Assembly: GCF_003012735.1 (NCBI RefSeq)
Contig: NZ_PXYI01000002.1
Span: 372,001 to 436,000, forward strand
Direction of reading: 5' to 3'
Length of the DNA stretch: 64,000 nucleotides
Source of the DNA: Allosphingosinicella deserti
Lineage (GTDB): Bacteria > Pseudomonadota > Alphaproteobacteria > Sphingomonadales > Sphingomonadaceae
The translations under genes were made by a program, and so were the position numbers. The notes under the pieces are model-generated. The model did no database searches. It was given only the letters and a program-made list of their open reading frames with translations, and was not told where the DNA came from. Position 1 is the stretch's first letter. Each line of letters starts with the position of its first letter. This document shows, piece after piece, positions 42,384 to 51,701 of the stretch.

Positions 42384-43001
42384 TCAGCCGCGGCGATTCT
42401 GCCCCCGCCGTCCGCCGAACACGTCGCGAGCGGCACGGCGTTCATCCTGGCTGATCGTGCCGTCGCGATCGGTATCGAGCCGGTCGAACAGCGCGAAGGC
42501 GCTTTGCCGTGCTTCCGTTTGGGTCAGCCGTCCGTCACGATCGGCATCGGCTGCCTGAAAATGCCGTGCCCCGAGGCGTGCGAACAGACCGCCGCCGCTG
42601 CGGTGGCGGCGGCGTTCGGCGCGCGCCCGCCGGTGCTCGGAGCGCGCTTCCAGGCCGCGCTGCGGACGTGCTTCGAATTCGCCGCGGCTCAGCTGCCCGT
42701 CTCGATTGAGGTCGAGCCGTGCGAACTGCTCCGCGCGGCGCTCCTGGCGCTGAGCGGTGCGGGCGCCACGCTGCCCCTGGCGCTTGGCGCGGCGCGCTTC
42801 GGCGCGCGCACGGAGCTCGTCCTGGGTCAGCGCCCCGTCACGGTTCGCGTCGAGGCGACTGAAGCGGGCGTCGACCTTTGCTGCCACTTCGGCGCGGGTG
42901 ATCGGCTGGGCCGCGGCGCCGGCTGGCGCCGCGTGCTGGGCGGCGGAGGCAGTCGAAGCCAAAGCGGCCATCGCAGCGCCGGCAAGGATGAGTTTCTTCA
43001 T
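42384..43001 (-). CDS. Secreted EF-hand protein
   Basis: The 205-residue protein has a signal peptide (MKKLILAGAAMAALAS, cleavage near ASAA) and four EF-hand loops: DANRDGALTQDE, DLNRDGQLSRGE, DADRDGRLTQTE and DTDRDGTISQDE. Pairs 1-2 and 3-4 are each separated by basic Arg/Gln-rich helices. It should bind Ca2+ in the periplasm or outside. It may be a Ca2+-responsive envelope factor; no partner is adjacent. Confidence 0.88.
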   Translation of the reverse strand: MKKLILAGAAMAALASTASAAQHAAPAGAAAQPITRAEVAAKVDARFSRLDANRDGALTQDELRARAEARRAKRQGQRGARTAQRQERRAEQFARLDLNRDGQLSRGEFEARPQRGLEARSEHRRARAERRRHRSGGGLFARLGARHFQAADADRDGRLTQTEARQSAFALFDRLDTDRDGTISQDERRAARDVFGGRRGQNRRG

Positions 43002-43268
43002 GACATTGCTCCTCGAGAACGAAAAACCGTTGCTGCACAGTCCTTTGCCGCATTGAGGCTGTCGCTCGCTTGAACATCCCGGGTTGCTCCGGTTCAGGTC
43101 TCGCGGGCATTCCGCCTATCTATGCCGCGTCGCACCAACGATCATCCTGGGCAATCGCCTCGACTGTAGTGACGTGGAGATGCCGCGCCGATTCCACTTT
43201 CCGGTTGATCTTCCGTCTGCGCTGGGGAAGTCAGCGGCAGACCTTCCGGAAGAGCAACCTCAAAGATC

Positions 43269-44834
43269 ATGACACGCGTTTCGCCCGAAATCGAGGCTCG
43301 GCATTGGTGGGAGCATCCCTGGCTCCTGGCCGCCATCGTCCTCGCTTCGGCCGTCCCTCTGCTCTGGCCGAACATCCCGCCGCTGGTCGATTTGCCCGGA
43401 CATATGGGCCGCTACCATGTCCAGCTGGAAATCTCCCGCTCGCCGGTGCTCCAGCAATTCTACGATTTCAAATGGGCGTTGATCGGCAATCTTGGCGTAG
43501 ATTTGCTGGTGGTTCCGCTCGCCAAGATCTTCGGGCTCGAACCGGCGGTGAAGCTGATCGTCATCCTGATCGCGATGATGACCACGGCCGGGCTGCTGTG
43601 GGTCGCATCGGAGGTCCATGGACGGATCCCGCCCTCCGCTTTCTTCGCCCTGCCGCTCGTGTTCAACTACCCGTTCATGTTCGGCTTCATCAATTTTGCG
43701 CTGTCGATGGGCCTGGCACTGTTGGCTTTCGCGCTCTGGCTCCGGCTGGCACGCCACGAGAGGCTGATGCTGCGCGCGCTCTTGTTCGTGCCGATCTCGA
43801 TCGTGATCTGGGTGACCCACACCTTCGGATGGGGCACGCTCGGGGTGATGGCCTTCTCGGCCGAATTCATCCGCCAGCTGGACATGAAGCGGGGCTTCTT
43901 CCGCGGCGGCTTCCATGCCGGCCTCCAGTGCATCGCCCTCTGCCCGCCGGTCCTGCTGATGCTGGCATGGCGGAGCGGCGACCACGTCACCGGTTATACC
44001 GGCCAGTGGTTCCTCTGGTGGCAGAAGCTCAACTGGGTGCTGATGGCGCTGCGCGATCGCTGGGAGATGTTCGACAAGGCGTCGCTGGCGGTCATCGGCC
44101 TGGTGCTGCTCACGGGCCTGCTGTGGTGGCGGCGGCTCGAATATTCCCGCAACCTGGCGGCCTCCGCCGTCTTCCTCGCCCTCGTTTATATCTGCCTGCC
44201 GCGCATCGTGTTCGGCTCCAATTACGCCGACATGCGGCTCGCACCTTTCGTGATCGCCGTGGCGGTGATCGCGATCCGCTTCCGCCGCAACTGGGGCGGA
44301 AAGACGGGGACTGTGCTCGCCGTGGCGGGATTGCTGTTCTTCGTCGTTCGCACAGGCGGAACGACCGCCAGCCTCTACCTCTACGATCGCGCCTATGACG
44401 CCGAGCTTGCGGCCGTGCCGCACATTCCGGAGAATGCGCGGGTGGTGTCCTTTGTCGGCGTGAAGTGCCGAAAGAGCTGGGCGATGACCCGCCTCGAGCA
44501 CCTTCCCGCGATCGGCTTGGTCCGCAAGAGCGCCTTCTCGAACGATCAATGGTCGATGGAAGGCGCGCAATTGCTCACCGCCCGGTATCCCGACGGTGGC
44601 TGGTTCACGCGGGATCCGTCTCAGCAGGTGCTCGGGCGTCCGTGCCGCGGCGAGAAATGGTGGACCTTGAACCAGTCGCTCGCACGGCTTCCCCGGTCTG
44701 CGTTCGATTATGTCTGGCTGATCCAGCCACCGGGCTACGATCCGCGTCTCACTGCGGGACTGCAGCCGCTCTGGCGCAACGGGGCATCGGTGCTCTATCG
44801 GGTGGTCGACCGCACCCAGCCCCGGATTCCTTGA
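43269..44834 (+). CDS. Polytopic membrane protein, GT-C-like
   Basis: The 521-residue protein has about ten hydrophobic segments and a soluble C-terminal region (about 385-521) with two Cys (VGVKCRKSW, VLGRPCRGEKW). The motif PPLVDLPGHMGRYHVQLEIS in the first loop resembles the acidic first loop of GT-C glycosyltransferases, which transfer sugars from polyprenyl-phosphate in the periplasm. It overlaps by one base (TGATG) with a GT2 gene that probably makes the lipid-linked sugar. The exact acceptor is unknown. Confidence 0.7.
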   Translation: MTRVSPEIEARHWWEHPWLLAAIVLASAVPLLWPNIPPLVDLPGHMGRYHVQLEISRSPVLQQFYDFKWALIGNLGVDLLVVPLAKIFGLEPAVKLIVILIAMMTTAGLLWVASEVHGRIPPSAFFALPLVFNYPFMFGFINFALSMGLALLAFALWLRLARHERLMLRALLFVPISIVIWVTHTFGWGTLGVMAFSAEFIRQLDMKRGFFRGGFHAGLQCIALCPPVLLMLAWRSGDHVTGYTGQWFLWWQKLNWVLMALRDRWEMFDKASLAVIGLVLLTGLLWWRRLEYSRNLAASAVFLALVYICLPRIVFGSNYADMRLAPFVIAVAVIAIRFRRNWGGKTGTVLAVAGLLFFVVRTGGTTASLYLYDRAYDAELAAVPHIPENARVVSFVGVKCRKSWAMTRLEHLPAIGLVRKSAFSNDQWSMEGAQLLTARYPDGGWFTRDPSQQVLGRPCRGEKWWTLNQSLARLPRSAFDYVWLIQPPGYDPRLTAGLQPLWRNGASVLYRVVDRTQPRIP

Positions 44835-45904
44835 TGGCCCTCGCGCTTTCGATCGTCGTTCCCTGTTACAATGAAGAAGCGTGCCTCGGAGAGCTCCATG
44901 GGCGGCTGACCCGTGCCGCGCGCGGGGTCGCCGGCGAATCCTACGAGATCGTCCTCGTCAACGACGGCTCGCGCGATCGCTCGTGGGGGATGATGCAGTC
45001 CCTCTCCGCCACCGATCCACATCTCGTGTGCATCAATCTGTCGCGCAACCACGGTCACCAGCTGGCTCTCACCGCCGGTCTGGATCTCTGCTCCGGCGCG
45101 CGCATCCTGATCATCGACGCCGATCTTCAGGATCCGCCCGAATTGCTGCCCGACATGTTCGCGGCGATGGATGCGCAGGAAGCCGACGTCGTCTACGCGG
45201 TGCGCCGTGCGCGGGCCGGGGAGACCGCCTTCAAGCGCTCGACCGCGAAGATCTTCTATCGTCTGCTGTCTAAGCTCGCCGAGATCGAGATCCCGCTCGA
45301 CACCGGTGACTTCCGGCTGATGAGCCGCCGTGCCCTCGACGCGTTGCTGTCGCTGCCCGAGCAGGCGCGTTTCATCCGCGGCATGGTCGCCTGGGTCGGC
45401 TTCCGCCAGGTTCCGATCGGCTACGATCGTGCCGAGCGCCACGCCGGCCAAAGCAAATACCCGCTGTCGAAGATGATGCGCTTCGCGCTCGATGCGGTCA
45501 CCGGCTTTTCGACCGCACCGCTGCGGATGGCGAGCCATATCGGCCTGTGGCTCGTCGCCGCCTCGGTCCTGCTGCTCGCCTATATCGCGTTCGGCTTTCT
45601 CACCGGCAGCGCCATCCAGGGCTGGACCTCGCTGATGCTGGTGGTCGTCATCCTCGGTGCCGTGCAGATGTTCGTGCTCGGGATGATCGGCGAATATCTC
45701 GGCCGTCTCTACATCGAATCCAAGCGCCGGCCGCTCTATATCGTGTCCGATATCGCCGGCCATGCCGGCAGCCATGCCAGCCTCGGCCATGTTGCCCATG
45801 CCGCCGAAGCGGCGTCGGACGCCGCGCCGGAGCCGGATCAGCCTTTGGAAACGATCGCCACCAGCGACACGCCCGGCGGCAGCGGCATTCGGCCGACGGC
45901 GTAG
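44834..45904 (+). CDS. GT2 glycosyltransferase (polyprenyl-phosphate sugar type)
   Basis: The protein is 356 residues. The catalytic GT-A domain (SIVVPCYNEEACLGEL, VLVNDGSRDRSW, DADLQDPPELLPDM with the metal-binding DAD, HAGQSKYPLSKMMRFALDA) is of the GtrB/ArnC/DPM type. Two C-terminal transmembrane segments (WLVAASVLLLAYIAFGF, MLVVVILGAVQMFVLG) follow, then a His/Ala-rich tail. It should transfer a sugar to undecaprenyl phosphate. The gene overlaps the upstream GT-C-like gene by one base, and its 3' end overlaps the convergent methyltransferase gene by 67 bases. Confidence 0.9.
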   Translation: MALALSIVVPCYNEEACLGELHGRLTRAARGVAGESYEIVLVNDGSRDRSWGMMQSLSATDPHLVCINLSRNHGHQLALTAGLDLCSGARILIIDADLQDPPELLPDMFAAMDAQEADVVYAVRRARAGETAFKRSTAKIFYRLLSKLAEIEIPLDTGDFRLMSRRALDALLSLPEQARFIRGMVAWVGFRQVPIGYDRAERHAGQSKYPLSKMMRFALDAVTGFSTAPLRMASHIGLWLVAASVLLLAYIAFGFLTGSAIQGWTSLMLVVVILGAVQMFVLGMIGEYLGRLYIESKRRPLYIVSDIAGHAGSHASLGHVAHAAEAASDAAPEPDQPLETIATSDTPGGSGIRPTA

Positions 45905-46566
45905 CGCTCCAGTCCGAAGATCACCTCGAACAGGCTGTTCACGGGCTTCGGCGGCAGCGCGTCGTCGCTGTCTTCCTTGCGGGTGATCCGTCCCACGATC
46001 CGCGCTGCGGCGGCGAGCGGGAAGAGCAGGCTGTTGAACCAGCTCATCATCTCGAGCTTCAGCCCGGCCTCGCCGATCACCGCCCGCAAGCTGCCGCGCG
46101 TGTAGCGTCGCTTGTGGTGGTTGACGACGTCGTGCGCGCTCCACATCCACGGATGGGCGGGTACGGTGATCAGGATCCTGCCGCCGGGCCGCAGCTTGCG
46201 GGCGATGCTCCCGAGCGCGGCGCGATCCTCCTCGACATGTTCGAGCACGTCGAGAATGGCGACGAGATCGTAGGCGCCGTCCTCCACCCCTTCCAGCGCC
46301 GGTAGCGGCGAGGCGCCGATCGGCCGGCCGAGCCGCTCGGCAGCGAGCGCCCGGGCGGCTGGATCGATCTCGATTCCGTCGGCACGGCCGAATTGCTGGA
46401 GCATTTCCAGATTGTGCCCGGTGCCGCAGCCGATCTCCAGAATGCGCGGGTCTGTCGGCAATGCGATCTTGCGCGCGATCAGGGTGCGGAGGATGTCGCG
46501 GCGCGCGCGATACCACCAGTGGCGGCTGTCGAGCTCGGCCATGCGATCGTAGACGATGCGTTCCAT
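45838..46566 (-). CDS. Class I SAM-dependent methyltransferase
   Basis: The protein is 242 residues from the ATG at 46566. The start MERIVYDRMAELDSRHWWYR is typical of methyltransferases near lipid-sugar clusters. The SAM motif is ILEIGCGTGHNLEML at about 55, then YDLVAILDVLEHVEED and PGGRILITVPAHPWMWSAHD. The C-terminal FNSLLFPLAAAARI segment is hydrophobic. The first base of its ATG is the last base of the GtrA stop codon (TGATG), so the pair is coupled. The acceptor may be a lipid or glycan. Confidence 0.88.
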   Translation of the reverse strand: MERIVYDRMAELDSRHWWYRARRDILRTLIARKIALPTDPRILEIGCGTGHNLEMLQQFGRADGIEIDPAARALAAERLGRPIGASPLPALEGVEDGAYDLVAILDVLEHVEEDRAALGSIARKLRPGGRILITVPAHPWMWSAHDVVNHHKRRYTRGSLRAVIGEAGLKLEMMSWFNSLLFPLAAAARIVGRITRKEDSDDALPPKPVNSLFEVIFGLERYAVGRMPLPPGVSLVAIVSKG

Positions 46567-46967
46567 CAGCCGAATACCCACTGGCGATTGAGTGTGAAGG
46601 TGACGAGGGGGGTCACGAACAGCATCGGGATCACCGGCCACCAGGTCGGTCCGTTCATCGGCCCGGTCAGCACCCACACGAACAGGCTGTTGAGTGCAAG
46701 GCTGATCAGCGAGACGATCATGAACCGGAATGTCCGCACGCCGGCCTTGTCGCGGCTGCCGTGACCGGCGAAGCTGACCTTGCCGTGCAGTACGAAACCA
46801 AATGCGACGGCGATGACATAGGCCAGGAAATTGGCGAGCAGCGGCGGCACGCCCAGGAACGTTGCCGGAAACCAGTAGGCGGCGACGCCGAGCGCGGTTA
46901 CGAACCCTCCGACCAATGCGAAGCGGATGAGCTGTGTCAGCAGCCCGGCCGCAGTTTGTTCATTCAT
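46566..46967 (-). CDS. GtrA-family flippase-like protein
   Basis: The 133-residue protein has four transmembrane segments typical of GtrA (LIRFALVGGFVTALGVAAYW, PPLLANFLAYVIAVAFGFVLHGKVSF, FRFMIVSLISLALNSLFVWVL, PMLFVTPLVTFTLNRQWVFG). GtrA proteins are thought to flip lipid-linked sugars across the inner membrane. Together with the GT2 and GT-C-like genes here it would complete a GtrA/B/C-like system. The start at 46967 was chosen because it gives the first membrane helix after a short tail. Confidence 0.9.
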   Translation of the reverse strand: MNEQTAAGLLTQLIRFALVGGFVTALGVAAYWFPATFLGVPPLLANFLAYVIAVAFGFVLHGKVSFAGHGSRDKAGVRTFRFMIVSLISLALNSLFVWVLTGPMNGPTWWPVIPMLFVTPLVTFTLNRQWVFG

Positions 46968-47052
46968 TTCAGAGAGACACTCCCGAAAGGCTCGCTTGCC
47001 CTTTGCAGTGCAGCGATTAATGCCGGAGCCGAGGGTTGGGAAGGGCAGAAAG

Positions 47053-48846
47053 ATGGACGCACTCGACAGGCTGGAAAAGCACTGGCGCTGGTGGCTGCTC
47101 CTCGTCTGGCTTCTGACCTGCGTCCTGCTGATCTTCAATCGCTGGGGGCAGATGCGCGGCTTCGGCCTCAGCGACACCGACGATAACATCCGCATGATGG
47201 AGGTTCGCGCCCTGCTCAACGGCCAGGGCTGGTACGATCTTCGCCAATATCGGCTCAATCCGCCTTACGGCGCGAACATCCACTGGTCGCGGATCGTCGA
47301 CCTGCCGATCGCCGGCATCAAGCTCGTGCTCGCCCCGATGGTCGGCGGAGCCGCCGCCGAACGCTGGGCCGTGGCAATCGCGCCCTTGCTGCCGATGGGC
47401 TTGGCGATGGCCGCGATCGCCGTCACCGTCCGCCGGCTGATCGCGCCGCACGCTTTCGGTCTCGGGATCGCGCTTCTGCTCTGCGGGCACAGCACGCGCG
47501 GCATGTGGTCGCCGTTGCGGATCGATCATCACGGCTGGCAACTCGCTGCTTTGGCGGTGGCGGTGATGGGGCTCGCCGATCCGAAGCGCGCGCGGGGCGG
47601 GATCGTGCTTGGCCTCGCAACCGCTTTCTCGCTCGCCATCGGACTCGAGATGCTGCTTTATCTCGGACTTCTCGGTGCTGCGACCGGGCTGATCTGGATC
47701 GTCGACGGGGGTCAGGCCCGGCGGCTCGCGACCTATGGCCTCAGCCTCGCCGGCGGCTGCGCCCTCGGTTTCCTGATCTTCGCTTCCGACGCCAATCGCG
47801 AGCCGCTTTGTGACGCCCTCACGCCAGTGTGGCTGTCGGTCATGGTGTTGGCCGGAGCGCTCTGCGTCGGGCTTGCGATGGCGACGCCGCAGCGCTGGCC
47901 GCTGCGCCTCGGTCTGGCTGCGGCCGCTGCGATCGTCCTCGGCGTTTTCTATGCGCTCGCCTGGCCGCACTGCCTGCAGCGTCTCGAAGGCGTCTCGCCC
48001 GAGCTTGCGGCGATGTGGCTCGACAATGTCCGGGAAGCGCGGCCGCTTTATACCCATGGCTGGCAGGTCGCGATCTCGATCGTCGCGATGCCGGTCGCTG
48101 GGCTGTTCGGTTATGGTCTGATGATCTGGCGCAACCGCCGCGATCCCGCGGCTTTGGTCGCCTGGGCCTCGGTAGCCGCCCCGGCCCTCCTCGCCATACT
48201 GCTCCTGCTTTGGCAAAGTCGCGCAGGCCCCGCGGCCCAGATGCTGTCCGTTCCAGGCGCGACGGCGCTCGCGTGGCTGATCATACCGGGCCTTCGTTCC
48301 AGCAAGTGGATGCTCGTCCGCGTGGTCGGAACGGTGTTCGCCTTCCTGCTCGTGTCCGGCATCATTGCGCAGGAAGCCACGCGCTTCATTCCCAAGCCCA
48401 AGTCCAAGGTCTCGGCGATCGCCAACAAGGCCAATGGCAGCTGCCCGACCCTCGCCGCGCTCCGCCCGATCGCCCAGCAGCCGCGCGGCTATGTGCTGAC
48501 CTTCGTCGATCTCGGACCGCGCCTGATCACCGTGACCCACCACGACGCCGTCGCCGGGCCCTACCACCGCAACGGCGCCGACATCCTGGATGTGATGAAA
48601 AGCTTCCGCGGCACGCCCGACGAAGCGCATCGGGTGATCGCGAAGCGCGGCATCGATTATGTCCTGATCTGCCCGGGGATGGCGGAATCGACCGTCTATG
48701 CGGCCTATGCCAAGAACGGCTTCTACATGCAGCTGGTCCGCAACAAGCTGCCGGCCTGGCTGACGCCGGTGCCCCTGCCGAAGGATTCGCCCTACCGGAT
48801 GTTCCGGGTAATCGGCGAACCGGTGGCCAAGACGGTCAGACCTTGA
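47053..48846 (+). CDS. Large GT-C-like membrane protein (STT3-like layout)
   Basis: The 597-residue protein has 11-13 hydrophobic segments and a soluble C-terminal region (about 460-597, CPTLAALRPIAQQPRGYVLTF). The first loop FGLSDTDDNIRMMEVRALL, followed by YRLNPPYGANIHWSRIVDLP, places acidic residues where GT-C/STT3-type enzymes bind metal and lipid-phosphate sugar. It probably transfers a sugar or glycan in the periplasm. It diverges from the GtrA gene across 85 bases, and its end overlaps marC by 11 bases. Confidence 0.72.
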   Translation: MDALDRLEKHWRWWLLLVWLLTCVLLIFNRWGQMRGFGLSDTDDNIRMMEVRALLNGQGWYDLRQYRLNPPYGANIHWSRIVDLPIAGIKLVLAPMVGGAAAERWAVAIAPLLPMGLAMAAIAVTVRRLIAPHAFGLGIALLLCGHSTRGMWSPLRIDHHGWQLAALAVAVMGLADPKRARGGIVLGLATAFSLAIGLEMLLYLGLLGAATGLIWIVDGGQARRLATYGLSLAGGCALGFLIFASDANREPLCDALTPVWLSVMVLAGALCVGLAMATPQRWPLRLGLAAAAAIVLGVFYALAWPHCLQRLEGVSPELAAMWLDNVREARPLYTHGWQVAISIVAMPVAGLFGYGLMIWRNRRDPAALVAWASVAAPALLAILLLLWQSRAGPAAQMLSVPGATALAWLIIPGLRSSKWMLVRVVGTVFAFLLVSGIIAQEATRFIPKPKSKVSAIANKANGSCPTLAALRPIAQQPRGYVLTFVDLGPRLITVTHHDAVAGPYHRNGADILDVMKSFRGTPDEAHRVIAKRGIDYVLICPGMAESTVYAAYAKNGFYMQLVRNKLPAWLTPVPLPKDSPYRMFRVIGEPVAKTVRP

Positions 48847-49468
48847 AGCTCACCATGATCCCGTCGATGACGAACTGGGCGGCGAGCGCCGCCAGGATGA
48901 CGCCGAGCAAGCGGGTCAGCATCGCCTCGAGCTTCTGACCGATCAGCCGCATCAGCGGCCCCGCGGCGAGCAGGGCGAGCAGCGTGAGGACCATCACCGA
49001 GGCGAGCGCGCCGATCACCACGGCCGTCTCGTGAACCCCGTGGCTGCGTGCCACCAGCAGCATGATCGAGGCAATCGATCCCGGACCGGCGATCATCGGG
49101 ATCGCCATCGGGAAGACCGAGATGTCGTCGTGGGCGGGATCGGAATTGACTTCCTGCGCGCGGGTTTCGCGCCGCTGGGTCCGTTTCTCGAACACCATCT
49201 CGAGCGCGATCAGGAACAGCATGATGCCGCCCGCGATTCGAAAGGCGGCGAGGCTGACGCCCAGCGCCCGCAGCAGATCCTCCCCGAGCAGGCCGAAGAA
49301 CAGCAGGATACCAAAGGCGATCGCCACCGACCGCCAGGCCATGGCGAAGCGGTGCGTGGCCGGCGTGTCGCGGGTCAGGCCGGCGAAGATGGGCGCGCAG
49401 CCGGGGGGATCGATGATGACGAAAAAGGTGACGAAGGCGGAGACGAACAGCTCGATCACGCCATGCAA
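48836..49468 (-). CDS. MarC-family (UPF0056) membrane protein
   Basis: The 210-residue protein has six hydrophobic segments; FFVIIDPPGCAPIFAGLT and VFPMAIPMIAGPGSIASIML are the two family motifs, each with a paired Pro/Gly core. Function remains unclear despite the name; a transport role is assumed. It is convergent with the GT-C-like gene, overlapping its end by 11 bases, and lies seven bases downstream of folD, so it is probably co-transcribed with it. Confidence 0.92.
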   Translation of the reverse strand: MHGVIELFVSAFVTFFVIIDPPGCAPIFAGLTRDTPATHRFAMAWRSVAIAFGILLFFGLLGEDLLRALGVSLAAFRIAGGIMLFLIALEMVFEKRTQRRETRAQEVNSDPAHDDISVFPMAIPMIAGPGSIASIMLLVARSHGVHETAVVIGALASVMVLTLLALLAAGPLMRLIGQKLEAMLTRLLGVILAALAAQFVIDGIMVSFKV

Positions 49469-49475
49469 CCCATCG

Positions 49476-50366
49476 TCACAGCCCCTCTGGTGCAGGAAGG
49501 CCGGCGCGGGCGCAGGCCGCCACGAGTGTGTTGCGGAGCAGGACGGCGATAGTCATCGGACCGACCCCGCCCGGAACCGGGGTAATCGCGCCGCCGACCT
49601 GCGCAGCGCTCGCGAAATCGACGTCACCGACGAGCTTCGCCTTGCCGCCATCGTCGCCGCCGACGCGGTTGATGCCGACGTCGATCACCGTCGCACCCGG
49701 CTTCAGCCAGTCGCCGCTCACCATCTCCGCGCGCCCGACGGCGGCAATCACGATGTCGGCGCGGCGGACGATGTCGGGCAGGTTGCGCGTGCGGCTATGG
49801 GCGATGGTGACGGTGCAATTCTCCGCCAGCAGCAGCTGCGCCATCGGCTTGCCGACGATGTTCGAGCGGCCGATGACGACCGCGTCCAGGCCCGACAGGT
49901 CGCCGAGCCGGTCCTTCAGCAGCATCAGGCAGCCGAGCGGCGTGCATGGGACGAGACCGTCCTCGCCCACCGCGAGTCGGCCGGCGCTGATCACGTGAAA
50001 TCCATCGACGTCCTTGTCGGGATCGATCGCCTCGATCACCGCCTTGTCGTCGATCCCCGCCGGGAGCGGCAGCTGGACGAGGATCCCGTCGACGGCCTCG
50101 TCGGCGTTCAATTGCTCGACGAGCGCGATCAGTTCTTCCTGGCGGGCCGTGTCGGACAGGCGATGCTCGAAGCTTGCCATGCCCGCGTCCACGGTGGCCT
50201 TGTTCTTTGAGCGGACATAGACCTGGCTCGCGGGATCCTCGCCGACCAGCACCACCGCGAGCCCGGGCGCGCGCCCCTGTGCCGCAGCGAAGGCGGGAAC
50301 CGCTTGGGCAACCCGCTCCCTGAGGCGCGCCGCGAAGGCCTTCCCGTCGATCAGGTCTGCGCTCAT
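49476..50366 (-). CDS. folD: Methylenetetrahydrofolate dehydrogenase/cyclohydrolase FolD
   Basis: The 296-residue bifunctional enzyme interconverts methylene-, methenyl- and formyl-tetrahydrofolate with NADP. Signatures are [14 protein letters not shown] (Tyr and catalytic Lys), [45 protein letters not shown] and PGGVGPMT. The length is normal. It lies between yggT (7 bases upstream) and marC (7 bases downstream) in a probable operon. Confidence 0.96.
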   Translation of the reverse strand: MSADLIDGKAFAARLRERVAQAVPAFAAAQGRAPGLAVVLVGEDPASQVYVRSKNKATVDAGMASFEHRLSDTARQEELIALVEQLNADEAVDGILVQLPLPAGIDDKAVIEAIDPDKDVDGFHVISAGRLAVGEDGLVPCTPLGCLMLLKDRLGDLSGLDAVVIGRSNIVGKPMAQLLLAENCTVTIAHSRTRNLPDIVRRADIVIAAVGRAEMVSGDWLKPGATVIDVGINRVGGDDGGKAKLVGDVDFASAAQVGGAITPVPGGVGPMTIAVLLRNTLVAACARAGLPAPEGL

Positions 50367-50373
50367 CGGGTTC

Positions 50374-50682
50374 TCACACGCTCGCCCGCAATGCGGAGAC
50401 CAAAGCGGCGTCGAGGATGTAGTCGCGGAGGATGATGATGAGCAGGATCACCACCATCGGCGAGAGATCGATCCCTCCGAAATCGGGCATGATCTTGCGG
50501 ATGGGGCGGTAGAGCGGATCGGTCAGTCGGTCGAGGGCGTTCAAAAATTGGCGGAGGCCGTCATTCTGCGTGTTGATGACGTTGAAGGCTATCAGCCAAC
50601 TCAGAACCGCCTGAAGGACGATGATCCAAAACAGCACCGTCAGGAGCAGTTTGGCAATTCCGATAAGGGCAATCAGCATCAT
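50374..50682 (-). CDS. YggT-family membrane protein
   Basis: The 102-residue protein has two hydrophobic YggT segments ([20 protein letters not shown] and [18 protein letters not shown]) and the conserved loop [35 protein letters not shown] precedes the ATG at 50682. Family members are linked to cell envelope/osmotic functions. It ends seven bases before folD. Confidence 0.9.
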   Translation of the reverse strand: MMLIALIGIAKLLLTVLFWIIVLQAVLSWLIAFNVINTQNDGLRQFLNALDRLTDPLYRPIRKIMPDFGGIDLSPMVVILLIIILRDYILDAALVSALRASV

Positions 50683-50738
50683 GTTCTCCCCGCGGGTTGC
50701 CCTGCCATGTAGGGCGGCGCGCGGGACGGGGCAATGGA

Positions 50739-51701
50739 TCAGGGTGCGAAGCGCAGCGGATCGGCGCGTGCGAGGAGGATCGCGAACGAATCCCCCTCCG
50801 CCGTCCACTCGTTGGTCACGGTCCAGCCGCCGGCGGTGAGCAGCAGGCGGGCATCCCGCCGGCCATATTTGTGGCTGTTCTCGGTGTGGATGGTCTCGCC
50901 CGCGCGCATCTCGAAGGCGCAGCCGTCCACCTCGAAGCGCACGTCGCGGAGCGCTTCGAGGTGCATCTCGATGCGCGAGAAGCCGTCGTTCCAGACCGCG
51001 CGGTGTCGGAAGGCGCCGACGGGAATGCTGCCGTCCAGCTCGCGGTTGATCCTGTGGAGCAGGTTGAGGTTGAACTCGGCCGTCACCCCCTGCGAGTCGT
51101 CATAGGCGGCGAGCAGGGTCTCGACCGATTTCACCCGATCCATCGCGATCAGCAGGAAGCTGCCGACCCCGAGCGTCTGTCGCATCGCCCGCAGCAGGTC
51201 GACGGCGGTTCCTGGCACCATGTTGCCGATCGTCGATCCCGGAAAGAAGCCGAGCTTGGTCTTCTGCGCTACCGCGTCGGGTAACTGGAACGGCCGCATG
51301 AAATCGGCCTCGACCGGGTAGAGCGGCAGGTCCGGGAAGATCGATTGCAGGGCTGCCGACGACTCTCTCAGGAAGTCGCCCGATATGTCGACCGGCACAT
51401 AGGCGGCCGGGGAGGTCGCACGAAGCAGGATCGGAGTCTTTGTCGACGATCCCGATCCGAACTCGACGACGACGTCGCCGGTCCCGACGATCTCGGCCAC
51501 CGCGGCCGCATGCTGTTCCAGTAAGGCGGTGTCGGCACGGGTCGGATAATATTCGGGAAGCTGGGTGATCGCCTCGAACAATTCCGAACCGCGGCGGTCA
51601 TAGAGCCAGCGGGCGGGGATCGCCCGGATCGGCGCAGTGAGCCCGGCGAGCACATCGGCCCGGAACGCCGGGTCGGCCGGTGGGCGACGAAGCACGTCCA
51701 T
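50739..51701 (-). CDS. egtD: L-histidine N-alpha-methyltransferase EgtD
   Basis: The 320-residue enzyme trimethylates histidine to hercynine with three SAM, the first step of ergothioneine synthesis. Recognised features are PARWLYDRRGSELFEAITQLPEYYPTR (family start), VVEFGSGSSTKTPILL (SAM site), FFPGSTIGNM, YDDSQGVTAEFNLNLLHRIN (substrate loop) and the C-terminal IHTENSHKY with the substrate-binding Glu/Ser. It shares one base with the egtB stop (TGATG). Confidence 0.95.
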   Translation of the reverse strand: MDVLRRPPADPAFRADVLAGLTAPIRAIPARWLYDRRGSELFEAITQLPEYYPTRADTALLEQHAAAVAEIVGTGDVVVEFGSGSSTKTPILLRATSPAAYVPVDISGDFLRESSAALQSIFPDLPLYPVEADFMRPFQLPDAVAQKTKLGFFPGSTIGNMVPGTAVDLLRAMRQTLGVGSFLLIAMDRVKSVETLLAAYDDSQGVTAEFNLNLLHRINRELDGSIPVGAFRHRAVWNDGFSRIEMHLEALRDVRFEVDGCAFEMRAGETIHTENSHKYGRRDARLLLTAGGWTVTNEWTAEGDSFAILLARADPLRFAP

